A stretch of DNA of 6,412 bases, taken from NCBI GenBank assembly GCA_964549525.1, contig CAZJUR010000014.1, positions 1-6,412 on the forward strand, in the 5' to 3' direction. The notes under the pieces are model-generated. The model did not search any database. It was not told the DNA's origin and saw only the letters and a program-made list of their open reading frames with translations. Source of the DNA: CAZJUR01 sp964549525. Lineage in GTDB: Bacteria > Patescibacteriota > Saccharimonadia > Saccharimonadales > Saccharimonadaceae. A program made the translations under genes and the position numbers. Of this stretch, positions 5,626-6,412 are shown piece after piece. Every line of letters begins with the position of its first letter. The first letter of the stretch is position 1.

Positions 5626-6412
5626 ATTATATCCGCGAATTCTTTTTCACGCCCTTTAAAATAGTAAAGCCCAAGCCAAAACATAATGATTGAGACTCCA
5701 ACAGATATAGATACGAACAACCAGCTTATAGCTTGATCACCCAAGAAAGCTCCACGCATCGCACTTATAACTCCAGTCATAGGATTAAGATATAACAACC
5801 ACTGAAACTTTGCAGGTATCGATGAAACCGGATATATAACCGGTGTAAGAAATAGTCCGACCTGAATTAAGAATGGTAAAGCCTGCTGTACATCACGGTA
5901 TTTCACATTCGCAGCGGAGAATAGAAAACCTAGACCCGTAGCAGCTAAGAATGTTACTAAAATTGCTGGAACCACGAGCACCATTGCTAACGGCGTTGGG
6001 GCAAACTTGAAGTAAAACAGCAACCCAATAAACACAATAGATGCAAATGCAAAATCAATCATTGATACAATCGTCGACGAAATAGGCACAATGATTCTCG
6101 GAAAATACACTTTTGTAATTACGCCTGCATTTGCCACAAGACTGCTTGCCGATCTTGAAAGTGCAGCAGAAAAATAGTTCCAGAATATTAAACCTATATA
6201 GCTAAAAATTGCATATGGAACTGCTTTCGAGCCCGACTGAATACCAGCCACTTTATTGAAAAACAACGTAAACACAACCATCTGTGTAAAAGGCTGAATA
6301 ATAGCCCATGCGATGCCGATCGCCGTCTGCTTATATCGGACTTTTACATCCCGCCATGCGAAGTAGAAGAAGAGCTCGCGGTACTCCTTGAGCTCCTTCC
6401 AATCGATCGCGA
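5622..6412 (-). CDS. wzm: Polysaccharide ABC exporter permease, 5' end missing (runs off right edge)
   Basis: 262 residues are visible with no start codon before the edge. The first ones read (A)IDWKELKEYRELFFYFAWRD then VKVRYKQTAIGIAWAIIQPF, the conserved amphipathic N-terminus and first membrane helix of Wzm/TagG-type ABC-2 permeases, so only a few to perhaps a few tens of residues are missing. An ATG at 6281 is internal, in the middle of the first helix, and is not the start. About six membrane segments follow: near IIQPF-LFF, YAIFSYIGLIFWNYF, FAFASIVFIGLLFYF, LVVPAILVTFLAATGLGFLF, FLIQVGLFLTPVIYP and FVSISVGVSIIMFWLGLYYF. The loop NVKYRDVQQALPF and the YLNPMTGVISAMRGAFLG block are family hallmarks. 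It forms the homodimeric channel partner of the ATPase just downstream, moving undecaprenyl-linked (or similar) glycan to the periplasmic or outer face of the inner membrane. Confidence 0.94.
   Translation of the reverse strand, partial: AIDWKELKEYRELFFYFAWRDVKVRYKQTAIGIAWAIIQPFTQMVVFTLFFNKVAGIQSGSKAVPYAIFSYIGLIFWNYFSAALSRSASSLVANAGVITKVYFPRIIVPISSTIVSMIDFAFASIVFIGLLFYFKFAPTPLAMVLVVPAILVTFLAATGLGFLFSAANVKYRDVQQALPFLIQVGLFLTPVIYPVSSIPAKFQWLLYLNPMTGVISAMRGAFLGDQAISWLFVSISVGVSIIMFWLGLYYFKGREKEFADII

Noticed and set aside
5626..5631. TATAAT on the minus strand just before the wzt ATG, resembling a -10 box
   Set aside because: It encodes the last residues of Wzm, no acceptable -35 hexamer lies 16-18 nt upstream, and a start site there would fall inside the wzt coding region.
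6222..6281. ATG at 6281 as the permease start
   Set aside because: The frame continues open upstream through the conserved Wzm N-terminus to the window edge; the ATG falls within the first membrane helix.
1..6412. tRNA or rRNA genes, CRISPR arrays, IS elements, intrinsic terminators
   Set aside because: Read through both strands; coding regions fill the window and none of these patterns was seen.

Overview
The window holds a single, tightly packed operon-like block. All eight genes are on the minus strand, so transcription runs from high to low coordinates. It is part of a locus that makes and exports a cell-surface polysaccharide (O-antigen, capsule or teichoic-acid-like glycan) by the ABC-transporter (Wzm/Wzt) route. 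In transcription order: a Wzm-type permease (its N-terminus runs off the right edge), a Wzt-type ATPase with an extra C-terminal domain, two different class I SAM-dependent methyltransferases, a GT11 (alpha-1,2-fucosyltransferase family) enzyme, two complete GT2 glycosyltransferases, and the first 26 codons of a third GT2 enzyme at the left edge. No gene-free stretch exceeds about a dozen bases.

Gene junctions are very tight: ATGA overlaps at wzm/wzt and methyltransferase/GT11, TTGA at the last GT2 pair, a 14-nt overlap between the two complete GT2 genes, and a 16-nt (or GTGA) overlap at GT11/GT2. The only real spacer, 12 nt between wzt and the first methyltransferase, is filled by a strong Shine-Dalgarno sequence. 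This points to one polycistronic mRNA with translational coupling. No convincing promoter, terminator, RNA gene, IS element or CRISPR array is visible.

Proposed joint role: GT2 and GT11 enzymes assemble the repeat unit on a lipid carrier in the cytoplasm, with GT11 implying a fucose or similar residue. One or both methyltransferases may decorate or cap the chain. Wzm/Wzt then exports it, with the Wzt C-terminal domain possibly reading the chain end. The initiating sugar-phosphate transferase, sugar-nucleotide synthesis genes and ligase are not in the window.

The organism is a bacterium with AT-leaning DNA (roughly 40% GC by eye) using ATG, probable TTG/GTG starts and standard stops. The sequence does not let me place it in a phylum. 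Wzm/Wzt systems occur in Gram-negatives, Gram-positives and candidate-phyla bacteria. The most unusual signals are a pair of competing perfect inverted repeats inside a GT2 coding region, and a sharp rise of G/C-ending codons in the first visible codons of wzm.
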